Shown here: positions 48,919-56,931 of the stretch, piece after piece | How the letters are laid out: the number at the start of each line of letters is the position of its first letter | How positions within the stretch are numbered: the first letter of the stretch is position 1 | Source: Gammaproteobacteria bacterium | GTDB taxonomy: Bacteria > Pseudomonadota > Gammaproteobacteria > Burkholderiales > Burkholderiaceae_B | Length of the DNA: 57,484 nt | Assembly: GCA_030832095.1 (NCBI GenBank) | Contig: JAURJT010000090.1 | Coordinates: 1-57,484 of the forward strand | Direction: 5' to 3' | Program-made: the position numbers and the translations under genes | The notes under the pieces: model-generated | What the model saw: the letters and a program-made list of their open reading frames with translations, nothing else | What the model was told of the DNA's origin: nothing | Database searches by the model: none

Positions 48919-49008
48919 TGAGTCAGTTTCGCATAGGCATAGCCTAAAATCAATAATTTTGATTCATTAATGATTCATTAAAGACATTATGACTCATTAA
49001 TGAGTCAT
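48919..49008. promoter_or_regulatory. Cluster of five TGANTCA heptamers, probable hipBA operator
   Basis: TGANTCA occurs at 48919 (TGAGTCA), 48960 and 48971 (TGATTCA), 48990 (TGACTCA) and 49001 (TGAGTCA). The middle pair forms an exact 11-base tandem repeat TGATTCATTAA. The last pair forms a perfect 20-base palindrome at 48989-49008. Spacing between the last four starts is 11, 19 and 11 bp. On the minus strand the palindrome adjoins a possible -10 CATAAT (48986-48991). HipB families repress their own operon through palindromic sites; binding here is inferred. Confidence 0.7.
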
Positions 49009-49093
49009 TTGTATAAAAGTTTCACAAATGCACACTGCCGCGATAAACGTGTGATTTTGTCCGGCATGACACTCTATCTCTTAAGCGTCGTCA

Positions 49094-50320
49094 TCACTGC
49101 GCTTTAAAGTCGTGCCGCTCCATCAGCCAAGACACCACAAAGCCAGCCACCAAGCCCCAAAACGCTGAGCCGATATTGAAGAGGCTGACATCCGCGACTG
49201 TCACCAGCAGGCTCACAAGTGCGCCCAAGGTAAATTTGCCCGAACCAAACGAGGTGACAAAGGCGCTTTGCAGCGCGCGCAACATGGCGAGCCCCGCTAA
49301 CACCATAATGAACGATTTAGGGGTTGCCAACGTGAGGTTGGTAAGCGTTGGTGCGAGCACCCCAAAGACCAAGGCTAGGCAACCGAAGGCTAGCGCCCCA
49401 GTGTAGTGACGTGTTTTTTCGCCAGAGGAACTGATCAGGGCATTTGTCGGACCGGTTAGGCAAGAGCTCACGGCACCCACACTGGCGCTTAAGGCTGCAC
49501 CGATGCCGCAGGCAACGGCAATCATGGTGATGGGGGGCTCGTGCCCAGCTGCCTTGAGCACGGCGACACCCTGGCCATTTTGTACCACTAACACCGTGAT
49601 GGTCAGTGGAATCACGAGCTCTAGCATTGCGGTCCAAGACCAACTTGGTGTTTGTAAGACGGGCTGGGCGAAGCCAAGAGCACCTACGTCGCCAAGATTG
49701 AGACGGCCCAGTATGGCGATCATGATTGCACCCACTAACAACGCGGCAATGACCGGCGGCATCCGCCGCCCGAGCGCCGAGATTGCGGAGCATAAGAAAA
49801 ATGCTAGCACCATGGGGGCAGCAATCGCAGCATCACGATCAAGCGCGTGGATGACATCCAAGCCAAAGTGAAGAAACACACCCGCGACCATACCCATCAC
49901 AATTGGCATAGGTAACGCTGACATGATGCGCTTGACGAACCCGCTAAGCCCAAGCAATAGGATCAGCAGGCTGGTGGCATAAAACGCGCCAATCACGGCA
50001 GAGAAAGGTAGGTGCTGTAAGGCCGGGCCGACTAAAACAGTGCCAGGAATTGTCCAGCCGAAGGCCAGTGGTATTTGGTAGCGCCAGCTCAAGACAAGCG
50101 TTAGCAGACCATTCACAAGAAAAACACCAAACACCCATGAAGCAAGTTCTGCCGAAGTCAGCCCGCCTCGCGAACCGACTGAGAGAATCACCGCGAAGGG
50201 CCCGGTTGCTGCGAAAATAAAACCAATCAGGCCGTTGGCGAGATTGGTTGTAGAAAGATCAGCGAAGACTTTTTGTAGACGTGCTGGCGGCGCGGCTGGC
50301 CGTTCAATGTTTGAAAACAA
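49094..50320 (-). CDS. BenE-family benzoate/H+ symporter-like membrane protein
   Basis: Integral membrane transporter of 408 residues with about 11-12 helices. The BenE family core is recognisable: STTNLANGLIGFIFAATGPFAVIL near 28-50, IPLAFGWTIPGTVLVGPAL, and TVLVVQNGQGVAVLKAAGHEPP with SSCLTGPTNALISSSGEKTRHYTGAL. Members import benzoate and related aromatic acids, but many are untested. The start is TTG at 50320 with AGGAAG about 7 bases upstream. It follows leuA by 50 bases on the same strand. No benzoate catabolic genes lie in the window. Confidence 0.88.
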   Translation of the reverse strand: MFSNIERPAAPPARLQKVFADLSTTNLANGLIGFIFAATGPFAVILSVGSRGGLTSAELASWVFGVFLVNGLLTLVLSWRYQIPLAFGWTIPGTVLVGPALQHLPFSAVIGAFYATSLLILLLGLSGFVKRIMSALPMPIVMGMVAGVFLHFGLDVIHALDRDAAIAAPMVLAFFLCSAISALGRRMPPVIAALLVGAIMIAILGRLNLGDVGALGFAQPVLQTPSWSWTAMLELVIPLTITVLVVQNGQGVAVLKAAGHEPPITMIAVACGIGAALSASVGAVSSCLTGPTNALISSSGEKTRHYTGALAFGCLALVFGVLAPTLTNLTLATPKSFIMVLAGLAMLRALQSAFVTSFGSGKFTLGALVSLLVTVADVSLFNIGSAFWGLVAGFVVSWLMERHDFKAQ

Positions 50321-50370
50321 AACGTGCTTCCTGTGGAGGTGTCGAGCGTAATGTGAATACGACCGTCGCG

Positions 50371-52041
50371 TTACTTCGCTTTGATATGCCGATTCAAACC
50401 ACTCAGCACCGCCTTGAAAGATGCTGTGACGATGTCGCGATCAATGCCCACGCCAAATCCTGTTGCACCCTCTTCGATGCGCGCCTCAACATAACAAGCC
50501 GCGCGTGTGTCGGTGCCAATACCAATGGCATGCTCGTGATAATCCATTACGCGAACTGGAATCCCCAAGCAATCCACAAACGCAGAAATCGCACCGTCGC
50601 CCGTGCCTTTCAGCACACGACGTACACCGTCGACTTCGAACTCAGCCTCGATCGTAAAGTGCTTGCCTTCGGCCGCGCTTGGATCACCCGTGATGCTGTG
50701 TTTAATGAGCTTCCAGGGTTCGGATTGTGCCAGATACTCGGCGTTGAAAATTGTATAAACAGCTTCAGCGGTGACCTCGCGGCCGGTTTCGTCGGTGACG
50801 CGTTGAATCGCGCGGCTGAACTCAATTTGCAAGCGTCGCGGTAAGGCTAAGCCGTGTTCTTGTTCGAGTAGATATGACACACCACCCTTACCAGACTGGC
50901 TGTTGACCCGAATCACAGCATCGTAGCTACGCCCCAAGTCAGCAGGGTCGATTGGCAAGTACGGGACTTCCCAGATGGCATCGGCTTTTTGTACGGCAAA
51001 GCCTTTTTTGATTGCGTCTTGGTGTGAACCCGAGAAGGCTGTGAAGACTAAGTCACCGGCATACGGATGGCGTGGGTGCACAGGTAACTGATTACAAAAT
51101 TCAACGCAGCGACGCACTTCGTCGATGTCTGAGAAATCAAGACCGGGGTGAATGCCTTGCGTATACAGGTTTAAGGCTAAGGTCACTAAATCGACGTTGC
51201 CGGTGCGTTCGCCATTACCAAACAGGCAGCCTTCGACGCGATCGGCACCAGCCATCAAGCCTAACTCGGCTGCAGCCACCGCGGTACCGCGATCGTTGTG
51301 CGGATGCAAGCTGACAATGACTGAGTCGCGCTTGTGCAGATTGTTATGCATGTATTCAATTTGATCGGCGTACATGTTTGGCGTGGTGGCCTCAATTGTC
51401 GCGGGCAAGTTATAGATGATTTTTTTCTGTGGCGTTGGCTTGTACAAAGCGGTAACCGCGTTGCAAACTTCAAGCGCGAAGTCGGGTTCAGTCGTACTGA
51501 ACACTTCGGGCGAGTATTCATAGAGCCACTGAGTTTGCGGATACTTGGCCATGCAATCCATCACGCACTGCGTGCCCTCAAGGGCAACTTGTTTAACTTC
51601 TTGCCGGTTCATGTTGAAGACAATGCGTCGAAAGCCGGGTGCGCAGGCGTTATAGAGGTGGATCATGGCGCGTTTGGCACCAGCGGCCGATTCAACGGTG
51701 CGCTCGATTAACTCAGGGCGGGCTTGGGTCAGGGCGATAATCGTGACATCGTCTGGGATGAGTTTGTCGTCGACCAACTTGCGCACAAAATCAAAATCCG
51801 TTTGGGAGGCCGATGGAAACCCAACCTCAATTTCTTTGAAGCCGATTTTGACCAGCAATTCAAAAAAGCGCAGTTTACGTTCAACACTCATCGGTTCGAT
51901 GAGCGACTGATTGCCATCACGCAGGTCGGTGCTCATCCAGATCGGTGGGTGAGTGATCTTTTTAGTAGGCCAGGTGCGCTCTGAAAAATCGCGTTCGAAG
52001 GGCTTGAACGGGATGTATTTTGTGGCGGGATTCGAAAGCAT
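50371..52041 (-). CDS. leuA: 2-isopropylmalate synthase
   Basis: First enzyme of leucine synthesis, condensing acetyl-CoA with 2-oxoisovalerate. It is 556 residues and of the long type, starting [16 protein letters not shown] with [22 protein letters not shown], the catalytic Arg-Asp pair of the TIM barrel. The metal motif is [18 protein letters not shown]. The C-terminal regulatory domain includes [15 protein letters not shown], the leucine-feedback region. The ATG at 52041 has AAGG upstream. The leader at 52042-52433 contains a leucine-rich peptide and alternative hairpins, so transcription is likely attenuated by charged tRNA-Leu. Both leucine synthesis (here) and breakdown (liu genes) lie in this window. 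Confidence 0.97.
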   Translation of the reverse strand: MLSNPATKYIPFKPFERDFSERTWPTKKITHPPIWMSTDLRDGNQSLIEPMSVERKLRFFELLVKIGFKEIEVGFPSASQTDFDFVRKLVDDKLIPDDVTIIALTQARPELIERTVESAAGAKRAMIHLYNACAPGFRRIVFNMNRQEVKQVALEGTQCVMDCMAKYPQTQWLYEYSPEVFSTTEPDFALEVCNAVTALYKPTPQKKIIYNLPATIEATTPNMYADQIEYMHNNLHKRDSVIVSLHPHNDRGTAVAAAELGLMAGADRVEGCLFGNGERTGNVDLVTLALNLYTQGIHPGLDFSDIDEVRRCVEFCNQLPVHPRHPYAGDLVFTAFSGSHQDAIKKGFAVQKADAIWEVPYLPIDPADLGRSYDAVIRVNSQSGKGGVSYLLEQEHGLALPRRLQIEFSRAIQRVTDETGREVTAEAVYTIFNAEYLAQSEPWKLIKHSITGDPSAAEGKHFTIEAEFEVDGVRRVLKGTGDGAISAFVDCLGIPVRVMDYHEHAIGIGTDTRAACYVEARIEEGATGFGVGIDRDIVTASFKAVLSGLNRHIKAK

Positions 52042-52168
52042 GATTAACCTTAAATCTGTTTAAGCGATGAGACGGTACGTACGACCTGGGCTCATCGATG
52101 GCGTAACACGCCAGGGTTTGGATTAAATCTAAAAATTTTTGAGGAAGGCTATAGCTGGGGTGGCGGTT

Positions 52169-52253
52169 GGTTGCCGGACTGCCACGGGCACTAGGCCCGG
52201 CAACCGATCGCTAGTAGTAGCGATAGCAGCCCTAGAGCACCAGCACGGTTGCC
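52169..52253 (-). promoter_or_regulatory. Leucine attenuator: mutually exclusive RNA pairings
   Basis: Segment A (52246-52253, RNA GGCAACCG) and segment C (52169-52177, RNA CCGGCAACC) are both complementary to segment B (52197-52206, RNA CGGUUGCCGG). B can pair with A (8 bp) or with C (9 bp), not both. The Leu codons lie between A and B, and include a small stem of their own (52207-52213 with 52218-52224). The leuL stop codon lies just beyond B. This is the layout of a ribosome-controlled attenuator. The terminator strand that would pair with C is not clear; GTGGC/GCCAC (52160-52164 with 52181-52185) is a weak option. Confidence 0.7.
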
Positions 52254-52331
52254 AGACACGACCAAACCGCGACCTAAATTGGCCGAGTAGTGTGTTTGAG
52301 GGCAGGCGAAGCCTGTGGCAAGCGTGTTCAT
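52191..52331 (-). CDS. leuL: leu leader peptide LeuL
   Basis: Short ORF of 46 codons on the minus strand, from ATG 52331 to TAG 52191. Near its end it reads AGALGLLSLLLAIGCRA, with six Leu codons among eight (residues 33-40), four of them CTA, including CTA CTA CTA. Such runs are the hallmark of leucine attenuation leaders. AGAGGG lies only a few bases before the ATG, tighter than usual, so the true start could be a later TTG or GTG in the same frame. The peptide itself probably has no other role. Confidence 0.72.
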   Translation of the reverse strand: MNTLATGFACPQTHYSANLGRGLVVSGNRAGALGLLSLLLAIGCRA

Positions 52332-52433
52332 ACCCTCTAGTCGAACATAAATTGGCTTGAAACGCAAGCGCGGCGGGCGCTTACGTGGCGCTTGAGCAAT
52401 GTTGGAGCAGAACTTGACCAGTGATTGAGCAGG

Positions 52434-53081
52434 CTAGGCAAGCATTGTGGGTTCGCGCTGACCAGCCGCGTTGGCGGGCGGCAAATCGAGTGTTGGGACA
52501 GCCGTGGTCGGGGTGTTAACCGGCCGGCTTTGCAGGGCAGACTGGAGTTCGAGCTGCTGCGCCCGCGCTAAGGCTAGTTTGCGTGCCCGCCCGCTGGTGC
52601 GCTGGCTGAGTACGGTTTGTAAAATCCCAACAGTCACAGGCTGAGTCTGATCTTTCCAGACCCAATTCAAAATATCCAGGCCTTCCGGGCTGAGTTGAGC
52701 GCAGAGCTTGCGCACATCACCGAGCGGCACGAGCGCTGCACGACCACGCTTTAGGCTGCTGCGTAAGTAACTGATCAGACAGCTGACCGTGATCAAGATC
52801 AAGATCAGAATCACAAACCACCAAAAATACTTTTGATACTGAATGACAAAGTCGATGACGGTCTTGCCAAGAATCTCAGACAGCCCCGTCAGTTTGAGCG
52901 CAAAATCAAGCCAAGCTTTACCCGACTGCATAATACGTTGCGCGCAATAAATGACTAAGGCGATAGCCGCTAGAATGACGACTATCCGCGTCAACAGGCG
53001 CGGTAGTGCCAACCGCAACAGGATGCTGCCCAGTAAAGGGGTGTCTTTGTGTTGCGAAGTGGTGCTAGGTCGATTCATCAT
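52434..53081 (-). CDS. Uncharacterised two-helix membrane protein
   Basis: Protein of 215 residues that I do not recognise. Two membrane helices are visible, at about 30-50 (ILLRLALPRLLTRIVVILAAIALVIYC) and 85-105 (FWWFVILILILITVSCLISYL). A soluble C-terminal part follows with LSPEGLDILNWVWKDQTQPVTVGILQTVLSQ and a Pro/Thr-rich end. The ATG at 53081 (or 53078) overlaps the region of the divergent rpoN start: the two start codons share bases in CATCATG. Whether it relates to rpoN is unknown. Confidence 0.7.
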   Translation of the reverse strand: MMNRPSTTSQHKDTPLLGSILLRLALPRLLTRIVVILAAIALVIYCAQRIMQSGKAWLDFALKLTGLSEILGKTVIDFVIQYQKYFWWFVILILILITVSCLISYLRSSLKRGRAALVPLGDVRKLCAQLSPEGLDILNWVWKDQTQPVTVGILQTVLSQRTSGRARKLALARAQQLELQSALQSRPVNTPTTAVPTLDLPPANAAGQREPTMLA

Positions 53082-53097
53082 GCAAAATATTGTACCT

Positions 53098-54603
53098 ATG
53101 AGTCGCAATTTTCTCGAGCTTCGTCAGGGTCAACAGTTGACTCTGACCCCCGCGCTGCAACAGTCGATCAAGCTGCTGCAGCTTTCGACGCTGGATCTTG
53201 AGGCCGAAGTTGCGCGGGCTTTGGCTGAAAACCCCCTCTTAGAGCAAGAGGGCACGCCATTGTACGAGCCAGGAGGCGCGGCGGCGAGTTTACGGGTCGG
53301 GCAAGAGAGCGCAGAATTTGACTCGACCCAAAGCAGTGCCGATCGTGGTCAGGACGCAACACCCGAGGCCAATACCGATTACGCCCCAGCCTCAGAGCGT
53401 GAGCCCGAACGCGACCGAAGCGAATTTTCGTCAGAATCACATGGTTCGCGCGACGATGACTTCACCGACCGTCCCGAGGCAGCTCGCGAAAGTAACTTGC
53501 GAGAGTATTTGCTTGAACAGTTAGGCCTGACGCGTTTAAGCAAGCGCGATGCGGCGATTGTCGAATTGTTGATTGATGAGCTTAATGATGATGGGTTTTT
53601 AGCATCGCCGCTGGACGAAATTGCCAGCTGGATGAACCCACAGCTCGGCCTGGACGAAGACGATTTTCGTTGCGCCTTAAAAATGCTGCAGTCGTTCGAT
53701 CCGCCAGGTGTGGGTGCCCGCGATCTGGGTGAGTGCTTAGACTTACAGCTTCAGTTCGGCGACCCCAAGCGACTTGAAGCGTTGCAAGACCCAGCGCTAG
53801 TTGCCTTGACGCGTAGGGTGTGCCAGCACCATCTGGCGGTGTTAGCAACCGGCAATATGCTCAAGCTACGTGAGTCACTGCAATGCGACGCCGAGATCCT
53901 TAATCGCGCGCATGCGTTGATCGTAAAACTGAATCCTCGGCCGGCGAGTGCCTGGAACATACCCGCTGCAGACTTTGCTGTGCCCGATGTGTTGGTTCGA
54001 AAAACCCGCAGGGGCTGGGTGGTGTCACTCAATGAGTCTGTCATGCCCAAGCTCAGGGTCAATGCAATGTATGCCGAAGCGTTAGGCAGCCCGCGTAGCG
54101 GCGCGCATACGGCGCTGCATGGGCAGTTGCAAGAGGCGCGTTGGCTGATTCGAAATGTGGCGCAGCGGTTTGAAACGATATTGAAAGTGTCGCAGGTGAT
54201 CGTTGCTCATCAGCAAGCGTTTTTTTCAAGTGGTTGGGGGGCAGTCCGGCCACTGACTCTTAAAGACGTCGCTGCTGAGATTGGCATGCATGAGTCGACG
54301 ATTTCGCGAGCCACCACGCAAAAATTTATGTTGACGCCGCACGGGACGGTTGAACTCAAGCGATTCTTTAGCACGGGGCTCACTACCGAGGGCAAAGAGG
54401 CTACGTCGGCAACCGCGGTACAAACACGCATTCAACTATTGATTACTAGCGAAGATCGCAAAAAACCGCTGTCGGATAGTCAACTCGTGAGTTTGCTTGA
54501 CCAAGATGGCATCACGATTGCGCGGCGTACGGTGGCTAAATATCGAGAACTGTTGCGTATTCCGACGGCGCCACTGCGAAAGTCGCAGGCGGGCGCACGT
54601 TAG
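53098..54603 (+). CDS. rpoN: RNA polymerase sigma-54 factor
   Basis: Sigma-N factor that needs AAA+ activators and directs nitrogen, motility and other genes. It is 501 residues from ATG 53098, beginning MSRNFLELRQGQQLTLTPALQQSIKLLQLS, the Gln/Leu-rich region I. An acidic region II follows (about 58-125). The core-binding domain comes next. The HTH is LTLKDVAAEIGMHESTISRATTQKF, and the RpoN box ARRTVAKYRELLRIP is intact. An in-frame ATG at 53080 would add MQNIVP and overlap the divergent gene's start. The usual lptB upstream and hpf downstream neighbours are absent. Confidence 0.97.
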   Translation: MSRNFLELRQGQQLTLTPALQQSIKLLQLSTLDLEAEVARALAENPLLEQEGTPLYEPGGAAASLRVGQESAEFDSTQSSADRGQDATPEANTDYAPASEREPERDRSEFSSESHGSRDDDFTDRPEAARESNLREYLLEQLGLTRLSKRDAAIVELLIDELNDDGFLASPLDEIASWMNPQLGLDEDDFRCALKMLQSFDPPGVGARDLGECLDLQLQFGDPKRLEALQDPALVALTRRVCQHHLAVLATGNMLKLRESLQCDAEILNRAHALIVKLNPRPASAWNIPAADFAVPDVLVRKTRRGWVVSLNESVMPKLRVNAMYAEALGSPRSGAHTALHGQLQEARWLIRNVAQRFETILKVSQVIVAHQQAFFSSGWGAVRPLTLKDVAAEIGMHESTISRATTQKFMLTPHGTVELKRFFSTGLTTEGKEATSATAVQTRIQLLITSEDRKKPLSDSQLVSLLDQDGITIARRTVAKYRELLRIPTAPLRKSQAGAR

Positions 54604-55250
54604 TTGCCGATCAGTTGTTCGTTTTGACGCGCGGGGCAGTCGGCGGTTTTGCCCCAAGCGTCGTTTGACGCGCAGTATTTGTTGCGCGCATTTTGTGAGC
54701 AGGTCGGGCGTTGAAAAAACCCTAGCTTGGCGCATTGGTCAAGCTCTTGTTTGAGTGATTGCTGCCATGAAATCACTGTCACGCTAATGCCAGGCGGTAC
54801 CGGCGGCGCAGCGGGCCGTCTTGCAGAGTCTGAAGTGCCGACCGAGTTTGCTGGGTTGTCAGAGCGTTCTTTCGCATTTCGCGCTAAGCGTCTGGCGTCT
54901 GCGGTTTCTGAACCTTCGCTGGCTGTGCCCTCGTCATCATCATCGTCACCCTCAACTTTCATGCGGTTCGGATCCGTTTCAAAGTCCTCGGCTGTAACGG
55001 CTTCAATCGCCCACTCAATTGGATCGAGTTCGCGCGGTACGCCTAAGGTGCCATCAATACGAGGCTGCGGTGGTTGGGCGGTGATTGGACGACCGAGAGC
55101 GTCGAACTTTAAGATCTTGTTGTCTTTGTCGGCTACCGAGGCAACGGTATCGGGTGCGCGCGTCACCAGCCAATTGCCTAATTGCACGCCGCCCTGCCAT
55201 GAGGCAACCGCGGCAAGCACTAAAAAGACAATTAAGACACGCCAGGACAT
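54600..55250 (-). CDS. Uncharacterised membrane-anchored protein with C-terminal cysteine motif
   Basis: Protein of 216 residues with one N-terminal hydrophobic helix (about 3-24), so anchored in the inner membrane or secreted. A charged low-complexity middle (about 98-150, including EGDDDDDEG) is followed by a compact C-terminal segment with four cysteines: LDQCAKLGFFQRPTCSQNARNKYC and ADCP. Similar cysteine-rich ends occur in betaproteobacterial proteins of unknown function. It lies 23 bases after prfC and its stop overlaps the convergent rpoN stop by 4 bases. Confidence 0.75.
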   Translation of the reverse strand: MSWRVLIVFLVLAAVASWQGGVQLGNWLVTRAPDTVASVADKDNKILKFDALGRPITAQPPQPRIDGTLGVPRELDPIEWAIEAVTAEDFETDPNRMKVEGDDDDDEGTASEGSETADARRLARNAKERSDNPANSVGTSDSARRPAAPPVPPGISVTVISWQQSLKQELDQCAKLGFFQRPTCSQNARNKYCASNDAWGKTADCPARQNEQLIGN

Positions 55251-55273
55251 AAGGGATCTCTGAGGGGCGAGGA

Positions 55274-56884
55274 TTAAACTTTATCGGCAAACACTTGACC
55301 GCCATGCTCGCGCATGGCGTGAAAACGAATCGCCGGGTAGCGCTCTTCGGCGACGCGTAACTGAGCGGTGGAGCTCACTAAAAACGCCGGTGCTTCGACG
55401 ACATCATAGGCGATGTTTGAGACGTTAGCATCGATGAATTTGCGCAGCTCTTTCGGGTCTTCGGCGGTGACCCAGCGCGCCATGTTGTAGCGCGAAGGCA
55501 TCAGTCGCGCTTCGGCGCCGTACTCAGCCTGCAGGCGATGGGCAACGACTTCAAACTGCAGCTGGCCAACCGCACCCAGTAGCAGCGCGCCTCCTGCCAC
55601 CAACGGCCTGAACACCTGAATTGCACCCTCTTCGCCAAGTTGCAAAAGCCCGGTACGCAGTTGTTTGGTACGCAAGGGGTCTTTGGTTTCGACTGCCTGA
55701 AAAAGCTCGGGGGCGAAAAATGGCAAACCCGTAAAGTGCAAAGCCTCGCCTTCGGTTAAGACATCACCCAGGTGCAAAATGCCATGATTAGGGATGCCAA
55801 TCACATCACCTGCGTAGGCCTCGTCAACGAGCTCGCGGCGTTGCGATAAAAATGACACCACGTTATTGGGGCGAATCTCTTTATTGTTGCGCGATACTTT
55901 AAGCCGCATACCGCGGTCAAACTTGCCCGAGCTGACGCGTACAAAAGCCACCCGGTCGCGATGAGCCGGATCCATGTTGGCCTGCACTTTAAAGACAACG
56001 CCGGTGAACTTGGGCTCTTCGGGGTGCACCACGCGCTCAAGCGCCTGACGCGAACCCGGTGGTGGTGCCTGATCCACGAGGGCGTCGAGTACTTCTTGCA
56101 CGCCAAAATTATTAATTGCAGAACCAAAAAATACAGGTGTTTGCTTGCCCGCTAAAAAGGCGGCAGGATCAAAGGTAGGCGCTGCCGCTTGGATGAGTTC
56201 GATCTCGCCTTTGGCTTGCTCAAAAGAGCTGCCAAAGCGTTTGGCGATTTCTGGGTTGTCGAGCCCGTCGATAAAGTCGTCACCCGTATCGTTGCGACGC
56301 TCTTGTCCGGACTTAAACAAACGCATGCGATCGCGTTGGATATCAAACACGCCGCCAAAGGCCTTGCCCATGCCGACGGGCCACGAAAACGGCACAGCAT
56401 CCATGCCAATATGTTGTTCGATTTCGGATAATAGTTCAAGCGGTTCGCGGACTTCGCGATCCATCTTGTTAATGAAGGTGATGATGGGGGTATTACGGGC
56501 GCGACAGACCTGTAGCAAACGGATGGTTTGTGGCTCGACTCCGTTGGCAGCATCAATCACCATTAAGGCCGCGTCAACCGCAGTGAGTACACGATAGGTA
56601 TCTTCAGAAAAGTCTTGGTGACCTGGGGTATCAAGCAGATTGATCACGCAATCGCGGTATTCCATCTGCATGACTGACGAGGCAACCGAGATGCCGCGTT
56701 GTTTTTCGATTTCCATCCAGTCTGACGACGCGTGGCGCGAGGCCTTGCGTGCTTTGACGCTGCCGGCGATCTGGATCGCACCCGCAAAAAGCAACAGCTT
56801 TTCGGTGAGCGTCGTTTTACCGGCATCGGGGTGAGAAATGATGGCGAACGTTCGGCGTCGCGCGACTTCAGTTTGAATACTCAT
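55274..56884 (-). CDS. prfC: Peptide chain release factor RF3
   Basis: GTPase that removes RF1 and RF2 from the ribosome after termination. It is 536 residues, near the usual length. The G domain has HPDAGKTTLTEKLLLF (P-loop), LLDTPGHQDFSEDTYR (switch II) and FINKMDREVREPLELL. The sequence beyond (for example RPNNVVSFLSQRRELVDEAYAGDVIGIPNHG) fits RF3 rather than EF-G. The ATG at 56884 starts MSIQTEVARRRTFAIISHPDAGK. Confidence 0.97.
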   Translation of the reverse strand: MSIQTEVARRRTFAIISHPDAGKTTLTEKLLLFAGAIQIAGSVKARKASRHASSDWMEIEKQRGISVASSVMQMEYRDCVINLLDTPGHQDFSEDTYRVLTAVDAALMVIDAANGVEPQTIRLLQVCRARNTPIITFINKMDREVREPLELLSEIEQHIGMDAVPFSWPVGMGKAFGGVFDIQRDRMRLFKSGQERRNDTGDDFIDGLDNPEIAKRFGSSFEQAKGEIELIQAAAPTFDPAAFLAGKQTPVFFGSAINNFGVQEVLDALVDQAPPPGSRQALERVVHPEEPKFTGVVFKVQANMDPAHRDRVAFVRVSSGKFDRGMRLKVSRNNKEIRPNNVVSFLSQRRELVDEAYAGDVIGIPNHGILHLGDVLTEGEALHFTGLPFFAPELFQAVETKDPLRTKQLRTGLLQLGEEGAIQVFRPLVAGGALLLGAVGQLQFEVVAHRLQAEYGAEARLMPSRYNMARWVTAEDPKELRKFIDANVSNIAYDVVEAPAFLVSSTAQLRVAEERYPAIRFHAMREHGGQVFADKV

Positions 56885-56931
56885 GATGGCGAATTTTACA
56901 GGCTGGCGCAGCCAACCTGTGTGCGTACAAA

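Larger units (their letters stand above)
52042..52433 (-). promoter_or_regulatory. leuA leader region: gene-free stretch with leuL and attenuator hairpins
   Basis: This 392-base stretch separates leuA from the upstream membrane-protein gene. It contains the leader peptide ORF (52191-52331), competing pairings (52169-52253) and a hairpin AAGCGC/GCGCTT at 52366-52382. Between leuL and leuA on the RNA are further short hairpins, TGGCGT/ACGCCA near 52095-52110 and GATGAG/CTCATC at about 52068-52098. No standard U-run terminator directly follows the main hairpin; a short U run (about 52134-52138) lies about 30 bases downstream of it. Confidence 0.75.

Noticed and set aside
52139..52360. Plus-strand frame of 73 codons across the leuA leader
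   Set aside because: It is antisense to the leader peptide and hairpins, with no family match. The minus-strand Leu-rich ORF explains the region better.
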